Of a stretch of 64,000 nucleotides of DNA, positions 39,432 through 48,502 are shown one piece after another; the stretch's first letter is position 1, and the number at the start of each line of letters is the position of its first letter. The position numbers and the translations under genes are program-made. The notes under the pieces were generated by a model. It did no database searches and had not been told where the DNA came from. It worked only from the letters and a program-made list of their open reading frames with translations. Source of the stretch: Sphingomonas sp. H160509 (GTDB taxonomy: Bacteria; Pseudomonadota; Alphaproteobacteria; Sphingomonadales; Sphingomonadaceae); contig NZ_JAMXSR020000001.1 of NCBI RefSeq assembly GCF_024124765.2, positions 186,001-250,000 on the forward strand, read 5' to 3'.

Positions 39432-40206
39432 ATGCCGAACCCATTCTTAAAAAAGCTCGCAAGCCGGGTCCCGCTTTCCGGGGGAGATACATCTTTTCTC
39501 CAGGATGCATGCGGCAATGTTCGCCATTTTCCGGCCAAATATGACCTTATTCGGGAGGGAGACGAGCCCGGGGCGGTATTCGTGTTTCTCGAAGGCTGGG
39601 GTTGCCGATACAAGATCTTGCCCGAGGGAGAACGCCAAATTCTGGCATTTCTGATGCCGGGCGACTTTTGCGACATGCATACCTCGGTACTGAACGAGAT
39701 GGATCACAATATCGCAACCGTCACGGCATCCCACGTAGCCATGATTCCGCGACAAAAAATGGAGGAGCTCATCCACCTGAGCCCGGCCATCACGCGGGCT
39801 TTTTGGCTGATGCAACTGGTCGATCTTGGTATAGCCCGGTCGTGGATCGCGAGCATGGGGCGTCGGGGGAAGCGTCGAGCGGGTCGCCCACCTGATGTGC
39901 GAACTTTACTTTCGGGCGAATGCTTTCTGCTTGGTTGAGGACGGCGAGTGCTCAATGCCGCTTAGTCAAATTTTACTGGCGGACGCGTTGGGACTGACGC
40001 CAGTCCATGTCAATCGGGTCCTTCGCAAACTTAAAGTCGCCGGCGTCATGAAGCTCGAACACAGTGCACTCATCATCGCCGATATCGCCCAGCTAGTTCG
40101 CGTGGCTGGCTTCGATGCTACCTATCTGCAGCGCCGTCTGAGCTCTGGTAAGGCCGCTCTTACGCACGCCACACGACCTGTGACGCAGCCTTGGGGCACC
40201 GGGTGA
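39432..40206 (+). CDS. Crp/Fnr-family regulator (frameshifted)
   Basis: Transcription factor of about 257 residues with an N-terminal cNMP-binding domain (DLIREGDEPGAVFVFLEGW, RQILAFLMPGDFCDMH) and a C-terminal winged helix (SQILLADALGLTPVHVNRVL). The frame switches at about 39868 in a G5 run; one G fewer gives MGRRGSVERVAHLMCELYFR, the family-typical linker. No Fnr cysteine cluster is seen. The ATG at 39432 (MPNPFLKKLA) fits the family best; upstream ATGs at 39360 and 39396 are in frame. Such sphingomonad and rhizobial proteins often act in stress or redox control. Confidence 0.85.
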
Positions 40207-40463
40207 CCTTTTGATGGCGGCCCGTTCAGGTGCGATAACAGCCGCGCAAACCAAGGCGTTCGCTGGAATTGTTTACATAGCATCACCACCGCTGCCGCCA
40301 GACGATGCAGACGATCGCGATAATGATCAGCGGGGGATGCTGGTGCCGTTTTAGCGGGACTCACTCCCCTGTGGGACGCCGGCTGATCAGAACTGAGATA
40401 TTCGGACCCATCGGAGAGAGCGTCCAACGTGCCTGCCGAGAGACTTTCGAGCTAGTTGCAGTC
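40207..40463. other. Intergenic between convergent genes
   Basis: About 255 bases between the ends of the Crp/Fnr and YihY genes. I see no gene, hairpin or repeat that I can support. Confidence 0.4.
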
Positions 40464-41402
40464 TCACGCTCGCCTCGGTCGTGCGGCAGCCATGGCCTCG
40501 GCATTGAGCTTGGCACCTAACAAAAGGATATAGGCCGACATCATCAGCCAGAGCAGAAGGACGATGACCGCCGATAGCGAACCATATGTGCTGGCATAGT
40601 TCGCAACATGGCTGACGTAGAAGCGGAACGCTGAAGTCGCGCCGATCCATAACAGCACGGCAAACAGTGCTCCGGGAAGTGTCCAGACCCAGGGGGAGGC
40701 TCACCGGCCGCGGCATAGCGGTACGTCAGCGTCAACACTGATGCGGAACCCAGCGTCAGACAACCCCACAGCATACACTGGAATATCGTAGCCGTGCCTG
40801 GCAGCTCTGCGGGGACAAGGCCTTGGATCAGAGCTAGTGCGGAGATTGCGACAAGCGCCGCGAGCATCAAGCCGGCGCCTGCGACGACCACAGCGATCGC
40901 CACCAGCGCGCTCGCGATCGGTCCGCGATCCACTTGGATCCCGGTCGCTATATTGAGACCGTGCACAAGCGAACGGCCCGCGCGCCTCGCACCGAAAATA
41001 GTTATAGCAGCGGACAGTGCGAGCGCGAATACCCCCCGTCATGACGGGTCAGACTATTGGTTAGCCATGATTGCACCAGCGACCGGGCGCTCTGGGGGGA
41101 GGGACGACGATGACCGCAGCTATGTTCGCTTTGACCACTTCCCCGGGAACAGCCATTCCATAAACGAGTGCGACCAGGCTCAACAGCGGCAGGATCGAGA
41201 GGAACGCAGCGAAAGCGATCGAACTCGCGAATATGCCGTAATCGTCGAGCATCGCGCCATTTAGGGCGCGAGCGATGATTCTGGCCCAGATCCTGAGGGC
41301 GATCCACCACGGCGCGGTCGTCTCTTCAACGTCGATCTTCCGCGTCACCCGTCGCCAACACCGAGTGAGCGGATTTTCACTGAGGTCGGACCAAGTAAAC
41401 AC
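40464..41402 (-). CDS. YihY/BrkB-family membrane protein (three frameshifts)
   Basis: Polytopic inner-membrane protein of about 310 residues in the YihY (UPF0761) family. The start reads MFTWSDLSENPLTRCWRRV, then GIFASSIAFAAFLSILPLL, the typical first helix. After shifts near 41095 and 41035 it continues ARSLVQSWLTNSL and GLNIATGIQVDRGPIASALV to TLTYRYAAAG; another shift near 40695 gives LLWIGATSAFRFYVSHVANY, YGSLSAVIVLLLWLMMSAYI and LGAKLNAEAMA. All three shifts fall in G or C runs. Function is unknown; the family is not an RNase despite the old RNase BN name. Confidence 0.8.
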
Positions 41403-41434
41403 AGGCGTCCCTCGGGTTTGACCGAGCGATGCTG

Positions 41435-41719
41435 CTAGCGCACGGCCGCTGCTTCATTCGCGATGATCGCATCCTTCTGGGTATTGCTCATCGCCGCGGC
41501 GTTGAGATCTGCCGCGTCGATCGCGTCGCTGCGCTGCTCGCCCTTATCTCGGACCTGTTCGGCGCGGTCGGTCAGCACATCAGCGCGGTTCTCGAGTGCA
41601 TCTGCACGGTTGTCTGCGGCCGCCTCGACGCGCCCGGCGAGCTTGTCGTCACCGTTGCCGCCGCATGCGGCCAGCGGCGTGACCGCGAGGACGCTAAGGA
41701 TAAGTATTGGCAGTCGCAT
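41435..41719 (-). CDS. Small lipoprotein with coiled-coil repeat
   Basis: Lipoprotein of about 94 residues. The lipobox is VTPLAAC at residues 12-18. The mature part has a repeating helical pattern RVEAAADNRADALENRAD, VLTDRAEQVRDKGEQRSD, likely a coiled coil. AAAGGAG lies 8 bases before the ATG at 41719, which makes this start secure. It resembles small envelope lipoproteins of sphingomonads, function unknown. It is upstream of the YihY gene in the same direction. Confidence 0.75.
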   Translation of the reverse strand: MRLPILILSVLAVTPLAACGGNGDDKLAGRVEAAADNRADALENRADVLTDRAEQVRDKGEQRSDAIDAADLNAAAMSNTQKDAIIANEAAAVR

Positions 41720-41811
41720 AAGAACTCCTTTAATGGCGGAAGAATGCCGCGCGGCAAGTGCTAAGAGACGTCGGCTCCGTGCATCACGTCGGATGCACGA
41801 GACCAGGCGCT

Positions 41812-42234
41812 TTAATAAAAGTCGGCGGTACGCGGTGACGGACGCTTGCAAGCTCGGTTATCGCCGCGCTTGCAGGCCTTTACCTGAAGGCGCCACGCCG
41901 CCATGGCCTTTGCATATGCCGTTTGTTGCCGGGCAAACCGACGATCGTACCGGTTCACGGCGCGATTATGCCGCGACCTCCTGACCTCGGCCATGTAGAC
42001 GCGCTGATCCTGGCGATACTGCGCGCGGGCGTTTGACCGCATCCTATAATGATTTCCGTAAGCCCGGTTCAACTGATTTGCGGTCGGTTTGCGACGTGCG
42101 TCACCGCTTCGTTCGGGCGTCGAGTGCATCGCGCCAGTCTGATTCAAATCGAAACGCGCCGATGTGCTTTCAGCCATTGCTGGCACACCGGAGACCGCGA
42201 TAAGCGCGGCGAGGAAAAATGCCTTAATCAACAT
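41812..42234 (-). CDS. Secreted basic protein, unknown function
   Basis: Exported protein of about 140 residues. Signal peptide MLIKAFFLAALIAVSGVPAMA from the ATG at 42234. The mature part is rich in Arg, Tyr and Ala with a helical core (RAYGNHYRMRSNARAQYRQ, VYMAEVRRSRHNRAVNRYD, QTAYAKAMAAWRLQV) and two cysteines near the end. No known domain. It may bind polyanions or membranes, but that is a guess from composition. Confidence 0.65.
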   Translation of the reverse strand: MLIKAFFLAALIAVSGVPAMAESTSARFDLNQTGAMHSTPERSGDARRKPTANQLNRAYGNHYRMRSNARAQYRQDQRVYMAEVRRSRHNRAVNRYDRRFARQQTAYAKAMAAWRLQVKACKRGDNRACKRPSPRTADFY

Positions 42235-42805
42235 GCTTGGGTATCCCGACATGAGTGTTTCGAGCTGGACGCCTGTCGATGACCGACCCGATTGGCAGCA
42301 CTTTAGGACTCCATGCGCGACATGATCTTAACTGCGATCAATGCCTCGGCCAAGCTTCCGGAGGGTCGCCATCGCCGACTTTATGTTGCATACACTGGGA
42401 CACGTCGCTGCGTAGACTATGTCTTGATGAGGGTTGCGTTAATACTGCTATAGTCTGAATAGGCGGGCGATCTTGCAGTAATGACTGTGGTAAAAGAACA
42501 GAGCCTAAAAGGTAGTTAAGGTTTAACTGAAGTGAAGATTCCACGCAGTTGTCATAATAAAAGATAATTTGTTAACCAACAGCAGAGTCTATATGTGCGA
42601 TTACATCATTCTTTGCACTGCACTCAGTACGGGGGGCGGTCACCGACCACTATCTTGAAACCAGTCAAAGACGCTTCTGCGGCGATCGTCACGATGCTTC
42701 GCTCGGTCGAGGCTCGTCCGCTTCACCTCCCGTACAACACTGCTGATGGTACTTTACGGTAATAATCTGCGTATCCAGAAATATACCATTTTCTAATTAG
42801 ATATC
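42235..42805. other. Intergenic, AT-rich in part
   Basis: About 570 bases upstream of the DUF2252 operon. Bases 42520-42600 are clearly AT-rich. A 35-codon frame starting TTG at 42655 is open but unsupported. No recognisable promoter motif was found. Confidence 0.4.
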
Positions 42806-43045
42806 ATGAACTCAAGTAACAAACCTGCTCGTCGTTTCACGTTCAACCCAGGCATCGATGTCGATGATAATCCAGTTGACGGGATGACGGTGGGTCTAGC
42901 TGCTATGAAATCCTTCAAATTTATCTTTGATGCATCGACCGCGACGGCGGACATTACGAACGTAGGCGCCTTCAACGGCGTGCTAAGGTTCTCTACTATG
43001 GTAGATACGAACTTCACAGATGTTCTAAAGGGCACAGTCCTGTGA
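42806..43045 (+). CDS. Small hypothetical protein of the DUF2252 operon
   Basis: Protein of 79 residues, no family recognised: FTFNPGIDVDDNPVDGMTV, SFKFIFDASTATADITNVG, LRFSTMVDTNFTDVLKG. The composition (no signal, mixed beta-type hydrophobic pattern) suggests a small soluble protein. Its stop codon overlaps a GTG start of the next frame. Because single-base indels are common in this sequence, the two frames could be one gene of about 170 codons. No clear ribosome site is visible. Confidence 0.45.
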   Translation: MNSSNKPARRFTFNPGIDVDDNPVDGMTVGLAAMKSFKFIFDASTATADITNVGAFNGVLRFSTMVDTNFTDVLKGTVL

Positions 43046-43314
43046 TTTACGCAGCCGCGCAAGCGCCAACAGGGGCGGGCTTCGCGCTGCCAACGCCGAT
43101 CTATCGGATGCGTTTTGACGATGGTGCGGCGCTAACTTTCAAGACCATCGATACCGCGACGGCCCGCGAGACGGCACTGAGGAAGCTGTCGATAGTCGTC
43201 CCCTTGATCGATAAGGAGACAAGTCCGGACATGCCTGTCAAATGCATGGTCGCCGAGGGACGGACGAAGACAGGCGCAGATCATCCTATAAAGAGCAGGC
43301 GGACAATCGCATGA
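43042..43314 (+). CDS. Small hypothetical protein of the DUF2252 operon
   Basis: Frame of 90 codons with GTG start overlapping the preceding stop and its own stop overlapping the DUF2252 start (ATGA). Sequence: TPIYRMRFDDGAALTFKTID, then TARETALRKLSIVVPLIDK. No known family. The double overlap supports a translated operon member, or a continuation of the preceding frame after an indel. Confidence 0.45.
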   Translation: MIYAAAQAPTGAGFALPTPIYRMRFDDGAALTFKTIDTATARETALRKLSIVVPLIDKETSPDMPVKCMVAEGRTKTGADHPIKSRRTIA

Positions 43315-44651
43315 ATGATGCGGATCGGACTAGACAAATCGTAGATGAGCTTGCGCGTGTCGATGGCGATCGACCCGGCGCGAAGTCACCGTCGGTGAAG
43401 CACGCGTTGATGGCGCAGAACCCCTTTCGTTTCCTGCGCGGTTCGGCCCAGTTATTTTATCACGACCTCGCCAATGGTTTGGTGACGCTACCGCTTCCTT
43501 TCGTGAACACCGCGCGGCAAACGACCGTTCTAGGTGATTGCCATATGGCAAATTTCGGGTTCGTTACGGAAAAGGGTTCTTATGGGAAGCACATTGTATT
43601 CGGGCCGAATGACTTCGACGAAGCCTGTATCGGGAGTGCTGGCTGGGACCTGACGCGGTTCATTACAAGCCTGTATGTCGGTGCCGATTTTGCCTGCGGT
43701 TTTAATGAAGGGCACTACGTCGAAGATGGCACCCGCCGTCATCATGACCTTAAAGTGCCTCGACCCGAGGACGTCACGAAAGCAGCACAAGCTTTTCTGA
43801 CGCGCTACGCAGCGGTTTGCCTTGAGATCGTTGATGATCGTACCGTGAGGCGGCGCACGCTCGATAGCTTTGGGAAGCACCATCCACTACGCCACTTCCT
43901 CAAAAAGGCTCGCAAGCGCGCGATCGGCGGCAAAAACTTCGAAACCAAAAGTTCTCTTGGTAAGGCAGTGGCGATCCGGGGCGCAGGATTGCAGTTCAAG
44001 AATGATCCAGAGCGCTATCTGCGTCTTGATCCAGCGACCGAACGATCTGTTCGTGAAGCGTTCAGGCCTTATGTCGATGACGAGGTGCTCGACGTGGTCC
44101 GGCGTCTTGGCCAAGGCACTGGATCGATCGACATGCCACGATACTATCTTCTCGTTGGTCCACGTGGTGCCTCGACGCATGCAGAGTTGCCGATGTGTCA
44201 GATAGTCGAGGTGAAGCAGCAGCGTGCCGCCGCGGCCCTTCATAACTTTCCAAGCGTCGATCCCCGAAATTGCGTCGGGCCGGCGCATTTGACTGTCAAT
44301 GTTCAGCGGCGCGTTCAGCGCGAACCCGACTTGTTGCTCGACCACGCGGAGTGGGACGGGGCCTATTGGCTAATTCGCTCACGTCATCATGCTCGCGTTA
44401 CCGCCCGTCCGGAGCAGATCTTTCTGTCCAAGGGCGGTGGCGCAAAGCGGTTGAAGAAATATGCCGAAGCGTGCGGTGAGGCTCTGGCTCTTGCTCATTC
44501 ACGCGGCGACAGCCGTTCAGTTCGATTCGAAATCTCGATTGCGGCAGCATTTTGTCAAGATGGCGATGCTTTGGTCGAGACGGCTTGCGCCTATGCCGCA
44601 CTGACAATCGAGGACTGGCGGCGCTTCCGCACATTTGTTCTACTCACCTGA
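43311..44651 (+). CDS. DUF2252 family protein
   Basis: Cytoplasmic protein of 446 residues in the DUF2252 (COG4320) family, with a kinase-like fold as generally predicted. Motifs: NPFRFLRGSAQLFYHDL, LGDCHMANFGFV (catalytic-loop-like), FGPNDFDEACIGSAGWDLTR and, near the end, GEALALAHSRGDSR. Catalytic activity is not established. It is the third member of an operon whose starts and stops overlap. Unbroken over its full length. Confidence 0.88.
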   Translation: MNDADRTRQIVDELARVDGDRPGAKSPSVKHALMAQNPFRFLRGSAQLFYHDLANGLVTLPLPFVNTARQTTVLGDCHMANFGFVTEKGSYGKHIVFGPNDFDEACIGSAGWDLTRFITSLYVGADFACGFNEGHYVEDGTRRHHDLKVPRPEDVTKAAQAFLTRYAAVCLEIVDDRTVRRRTLDSFGKHHPLRHFLKKARKRAIGGKNFETKSSLGKAVAIRGAGLQFKNDPERYLRLDPATERSVREAFRPYVDDEVLDVVRRLGQGTGSIDMPRYYLLVGPRGASTHAELPMCQIVEVKQQRAAAALHNFPSVDPRNCVGPAHLTVNVQRRVQREPDLLLDHAEWDGAYWLIRSRHHARVTARPEQIFLSKGGGAKRLKKYAEACGEALALAHSRGDSRSVRFEISIAAAFCQDGDALVETACAYAALTIEDWRRFRTFVLLT

Positions 44652-44691
44652 GAACGTGCGGCGCGTCGCCCGTGCGTAATAGCCCAAGTTT

Positions 44692-44713
44692 GTGCATCGG
44701 CGCCGATGCACAG
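44692..44713. repeat. Perfect 22-bp palindrome
   Basis: TGTGCATCGGC directly followed by its exact reverse complement GCCGATGCACA, without spacer. It lies about 40 bases beyond the DUF2252 stop. No T tract follows. A protein-binding site or cruciform is possible. Confidence 0.75.
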
Positions 44714-44918
44714 CCCCATTGCGCCGGACATGACTGCAAGCAACTTGAAAAACTGAGAACGGCTACTGGCGCCATAAGTACCGCCGGCGCGTAAGAGATT
44801 ACTGTCGCATCGCAACCTTTGTGCGGGATAAGAAATTATGATTGATAAAACAGACTGTGCCAAAACCGAGCTTCATCTCGGGTTGCAGATTAAAATCCAA
44901 AAACTGAATAATGATATG

Positions 44919-44950
44919 ATTATTGATTATGATCAATAATAGATCATAAT
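44919..44950. repeat. Two overlapping, mutually exclusive hairpins
   Basis: ATTATTGAT (44919-44927) pairs with ATCAATAAT (44932-44940), loop 4. ATTATGATC (44926-44934) pairs with GATCATAAT (44942-44950), loop 7. Both stems have 9 perfect pairs and share bases 44932-44934 and 44926-44927, so only one can form at a time. Confidence 0.65.
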
Positions 44951-45226
44951 ATAATTCTAGAAATTTATCATAGGTCTCGCGACAAATAGAGTTTTGTGGT
45001 ATGATTCTTGCCCATATCTTGAGAGGAGTCTCGATATTCTTTCGCCGTTATAAAGATCAACGTAGAAAAGCTACCCGGATAGATGCGAGATGGACGCCTT
45101 TCGAGACGTCGTAATAATGATACATTCTCGGGGATTACGGGTAGTCATTTCGTTCAAGTTTGCTCACGATTTCGATGGCGATCTACCCCGCGCCGCGGGC
45201 CTTGGCCTTTCAAAGGAGAGTTTCTA

Positions 45227-45469
45227 ATGACGGCACTTCAACTCGTATTTCTCGGGGCGGTAGTAGCGGTGCTTGCTGTGGTCTGGTTTCGGAACCGCCG
45301 CACCGTGCGGAACCGAAAAGCAGATGCGAATGGCTTGGCGCGCGGCGTGGTTGGTGAGGCTGCCACGGCTTACGAAGATGTCGCGGGTCAGTTCATTGAC
45401 AAAAGCGACGACCGGCCACGGCGCTCCAACGCCACACGCGATGCCGTTGATAAGACTGAAGGTTCATAA
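45227..45469 (+). CDS. Small single-pass membrane protein
   Basis: Protein of 80 residues with one N-terminal membrane helix (ALQLVFLGAVVAVLAVVWF) and a basic then acidic cytoplasmic tail (RNRRTVRNRKADANG, AYEDVAGQFIDKSDDRPRR). AAAGGAG lies 9 bases before the ATG at 45227. No family is known to me. Proteins of this make-up often accompany stress genes in sphingomonads (from memory). Confidence 0.65.
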   Translation: MTALQLVFLGAVVAVLAVVWFRNRRTVRNRKADANGLARGVVGEAATAYEDVAGQFIDKSDDRPRRSNATRDAVDKTEGS

Positions 45470-45843
45470 ACTCAGAGCGCGGCTCAATCCTCTGGGAAGC
45501 GAAGGTAATTAAGAGTGTGAAAGGCGTGATCAGGGCGTTTCCAGCGGCGTATGGTTGTGGATTTGCGGTGAAAACAGGACCCGGTAAGATCATGATAAGC
45601 CATTGAATATGATCTTATAGTTCGAATAGACGAGGTATAGATAGGAGCCGATCCGTACGCCTCCGAATTCACGTTTTAAATATATCAACGCTAGTTGTCC
45701 GCCCGCAGCGGGGTCGCAGTTTTGACGACTAGTAATAATCCGAAGTCTGTCTTCGTTTTTCGACTGAGAAAGCCATAACGCGACGGCATAACCGCACGAT
45801 CCACGAAGCAAGGCTTTTTTACTATACCGACGTCGAGCGCAAA
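45470..45843. other. Intergenic, no recognisable gene
   Basis: About 375 bases between the small membrane protein and the 3' end of the GH15 gene. A near-palindrome CTAGTTGTC / GACGACTAG encloses 45691-45733. Short open frames show no homology I can name. Confidence 0.4.
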
Positions 45844-47712
45844 TCACGCGCGAGCGCCATTCGCAAGATGTGCCGCCACGCCGCTCGCGGCTCCGGCGAG
45901 AGTGTGTGCCGAATTGATCAGCGCGAAGTGGCTGAACGCCTGTGGGAAATTGCCGAGCTGACGGCGGCTTGTCGGGTCGTACTCCTCGGCAAACAGCTGG
46001 AGATCGTTGCCGTAGGACAAAAGGCGCTCGAACAACGCAGTTGCTTCGTCCAGTCGACCGGAGACGGCGTAGGCGTCGCACAGCCAGAAGCTGCACGCCA
46101 GAAAGGCGCCTTCGCGACCCGGAAGTCCGTCGCCATCGTTCCCTTCAGCCTGATACCGGTAGACTACTCCGTCGACGAGTAGGTCACGTTCTATCCTGGC
46201 GATCGTACCTTGGACGCGCGGGTCGTCCACAGGCAGGAAGCCAAGCGTCGGAAGTTGCAGCAGCGCTGCGTCCACGCGATCCGCGCCGTAATATTGGACG
46301 AAGCTATTGCTCGCCGTGTCGAATCCATTCTGACAGATATCAGCATGAATCGCGTCGCGAGCGGCGCGCCAGTCGTTGACTGGGCCGTCCAGGTGAAAAT
46401 CCTCTGCGCTTGCGATCATGCGGTCGAACGCCAGCCAACACATCACCTTGGAATGGACGAAGTGGCGCGGAGGGCCGCGCACTTCCCATAGCCCGGAATC
46501 TGGCTTTCGCCACAGGTCCAGCAAATGCGTCACGATTGCACGCTGGAGCGGCCATACTACGTCCATGTCTGGTAATCCGTCGCGCCGGGCGGCATCGAAC
46601 GCACCGAGTACTGCACCGTAGACGTCGAGCTGGAGTTGTTCGTGCGCTGCATTGCCGACCCGCACCGGGCGACTTCCCTCATAGCCCGGGAGATGATCGA
46701 GCTCGATTTCGGACAGGCGGCGTTCCCCGCGCAGGCCGTACATGATTTGGAGCTTGTCCGGTGCTCCTGCAACCGCGCGCATCAGCCACCAGCGCCACGC
46801 GCCTGCTTCGGCTTGGTAACCTGAATCGGTCAGCGCATAGATCGTGAGCACCGCGTCACGGAGCCAGCAATAACGATAGTCCCAGTTGCGCACACCGCCT
46901 GACACCTCGGGAAGCGAGGTGGTAGGCGCTGCGACTATCCCACCGGTCGGGGCGTAAGTCAGCGCCTTGAGCGTCAGCAGTGAGCGCCGGACCGTATCGG
47001 CATACGGTCCAACATAGGTGCAGTCGGACGCCCAGCGCTGCCACTTCGCCTCCGTATGGCGCAGTAGCGCGTACGGATCACGAGGCATCGGCGGCGAGAG
47101 ATGCGACGGGTAGTATTCCAGCGCGAAGGCCACCGTCTGCCCTTCGGTGACGGTGAAATCGGCATGCGTCACGAAATCGCGATTGGCCAAGTCTATACTA
47201 CTGCTCAGGCGCACCGCGTCCGGACCCGCGACCGCATGGATCATGCCTTCCTTGCGTTCAACCCAAGGCATCCATGCGCCATAATTGAAGCGCATTCTGA
47301 TCTCGGTACACAGCTCGACTGTGCCCTTGACGCCGCGGACGATGCGGATGAGTTCATGCGTGCCGCCTTCCGCCTTCAGCGGCATGAAATCGCACACCGT
47401 TGCCGTGCCGCCCGCTACCTTGATGGTCGTTTCCAGTATTATTGTCTCAGGCAGGTAACGGCGCGTGATGTGAGCGTCGGGATCAGTTGCTGTCAGCTGC
47501 CAACTGCCATGCTCGGGCGTTCCGAGTAAGGACGCAAAAATAGCTTCGGAGTCGAAGGCTGGCATACACAGCCATTCGATCGTGCCGTCTCGGTGAATTA
47601 ACGCCGCGGTTTCCGTCGACCCGATCAAGGCGTAGTCCTCGATAAAGCGGCGCGGCGCGGCTGGCGTCTCGCTGGCAGACGCAGTAGTCAAATTATCGGC
47701 GCATAAAATCAT
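45844..47712 (-). CDS. GH15 glucoamylase/trehalase-family protein
   Basis: Cytoplasmic protein of 622 residues: N-terminal beta-sandwich (trehalase-like, RFIEDYALIGSTETAALIH, GTIEWLCMPAFDSEAIFA) and C-terminal (alpha/alpha)6 barrel of family GH15. WDYRYCWLRDAVLTIYAL, LWEVRGPPRHFVHSKVMCW (with a catalytic Glu in WEVRG) and PGREGAFLACSFWLCDA (second catalytic Glu) are typical. GH15 proteins of this type act as trehalases in mycobacteria and as glucoamylase-like enzymes elsewhere; in osmotic stress regions trehalose turnover is likely. No signal peptide. Intact gene. Confidence 0.92.
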   Translation of the reverse strand: MILCADNLTTASASETPAAPRRFIEDYALIGSTETAALIHRDGTIEWLCMPAFDSEAIFASLLGTPEHGSWQLTATDPDAHITRRYLPETIILETTIKVAGGTATVCDFMPLKAEGGTHELIRIVRGVKGTVELCTEIRMRFNYGAWMPWVERKEGMIHAVAGPDAVRLSSSIDLANRDFVTHADFTVTEGQTVAFALEYYPSHLSPPMPRDPYALLRHTEAKWQRWASDCTYVGPYADTVRRSLLTLKALTYAPTGGIVAAPTTSLPEVSGGVRNWDYRYCWLRDAVLTIYALTDSGYQAEAGAWRWWLMRAVAGAPDKLQIMYGLRGERRLSEIELDHLPGYEGSRPVRVGNAAHEQLQLDVYGAVLGAFDAARRDGLPDMDVVWPLQRAIVTHLLDLWRKPDSGLWEVRGPPRHFVHSKVMCWLAFDRMIASAEDFHLDGPVNDWRAARDAIHADICQNGFDTASNSFVQYYGADRVDAALLQLPTLGFLPVDDPRVQGTIARIERDLLVDGVVYRYQAEGNDGDGLPGREGAFLACSFWLCDAYAVSGRLDEATALFERLLSYGNDLQLFAEEYDPTSRRQLGNFPQAFSHFALINSAHTLAGAASGVAAHLANGARA

Positions 47713-47876
47713 TACGCGAGCCTAAACGAGCGCGCCGCCCCCTGCACTAGCCTTGTTCGCGAAGAGACAGACGACGCTCATGGTTGGATCGCGCCGTGCC
47801 GCGGGCGAGTTTGCGCGTTCATGCTGTTTAAAATGAAAATCTCTCGCACGCGGCGTCAGTTGAGATTACACTGATG

Positions 47877-48060
47877 TGTAGATAGGCGTCGAAACGGGAC
47901 CCCACCATATCTGGTTGTAACTCCATCAAACGGCACGATAATCTCGGACTATGACGGGCCCGATCGGCACCGATCAGGACCCGCTTCAAAGCCAACTTTG
48001 CAATCGAAACAACTACTTGCGTTGCCGACAGGCGGGGTCCCGATTCCATGCCTATCTACA
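47877..48060. mobile_element. MITE-like element with 30-bp inverted ends
   Basis: The ends are imperfect inverted repeats of 30 bases with about 26 matches: TGTAGATAGGCGTCGAAACG at the left and TGTAGATAGGCATGGAATCG read inwards from the right, each followed by GGACCCC. The ends begin TG and finish CA, as in IS21-type elements. The 184-bp body carries no gene. No clear target duplication was found, so it may be an old, non-autonomous copy. Confidence 0.6.
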
Positions 48061-48068
48061 GTCAATCC

Positions 48069-48078
48069 GGGTATACCC
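48069..48078. repeat. Palindrome GGGTATACCC, first copy
   Basis: Ten-base perfect palindrome GGGTATACCC, repeated at 48503-48512. The two copies flank the small membrane-protein gene and its upstream region. Confidence 0.5.
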
Positions 48079-48233
48079 TGAATGGCAATTTGATTTCGTC
48101 TGTTCAATCAGGGTCCGTTATTCAGTCGAACAAACGTTATTTGCATATGAGAGCAGCGACACTGCACATCGAGGACGCTGATGGCTGCGTCGCTTATGCT
48201 TTCCGCTACATCCGATCACTCTGGACTGCCGAC

Positions 48234-48395
48234 TTAACCCTGCGTCGCCATCGGTGGCTGGTGTGGCTTTGCCTCGACTGCAGGCTTCTGCACTCGGAAG
48301 TAGAACGTGACCAACAGCGCCACCATGAGCACCAGTCCTATCGCTAAGCCGATGAGCATGACCTTTATCGGCTTGGTGTCGTTATGCTTCGCCAT
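48234..48395 (-). CDS. 53-residue single-pass membrane protein
   Basis: Short gene below the usual size cut-off: ATG at 48395, stop at 48236-48234. The product starts MAKHNDTKPIKVMLIGLAIG, has one membrane helix (residues 12-33) and a proline-rich tail ending HQPPMATQG. A good GCAGGAGAC ribosome site precedes the ATG, the same as that of the CsbD gene. A 17-bp palindrome lies 55 bases upstream. Function unknown. Confidence 0.65.
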   Translation of the reverse strand: MAKHNDTKPIKVMLIGLAIGLVLMVALLVTFYFRVQKPAVEAKPHQPPMATQG

Positions 48396-48448
48396 CGTTG
48401 TCTCCTGCTAAGCGAGAATAACCAGTGAACCAGGCGAATTGGTCCGGG

Positions 48449-48465
48449 GTGGACATTATGTCCAC
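48449..48465. promoter_or_regulatory. 17-bp operator-like palindrome
   Basis: GTGGACAT-T-ATGTCCAC: two perfect 8-base arms around one central base. It lies 54 bases before the start of the 53-residue membrane protein, a typical place for a repressor or activator site. Confidence 0.5.
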
Positions 48466-48502
48466 GTCATAGGCCGCCCCTTTGGGTCCTTCCGGGCATC
48501 CC

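Larger units (their letters stand above)
44652..45226. other. Intergenic with palindromes
   Basis: About 575 bases after the DUF2252 operon. Contains a 22-bp perfect palindrome at 44692-44713 and mutually exclusive hairpins at 44919-44950, both listed. The part from 44880 to 45000 is very AT-rich. A minus-strand frame at 44591-44863 with a signal-like stretch overlaps DUF2252 and is not accepted. Confidence 0.5.
47713..48233. other. Intergenic with MITE-like element
   Basis: About 520 bases between GH15 and a 53-residue protein gene. It contains the 184-bp element at 47877-48060 and the palindrome at 48069-48078. No gene of supportable quality. Confidence 0.5.

Noticed and set aside
44591..44863. 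Minus-strand frame with a signal-peptide-like stretch (LLAVMSGAMGLCIGADA)
   Set aside because: Overlaps the end of DUF2252 and the 22-bp palindrome; nothing downstream of the stretch looks like a protein.
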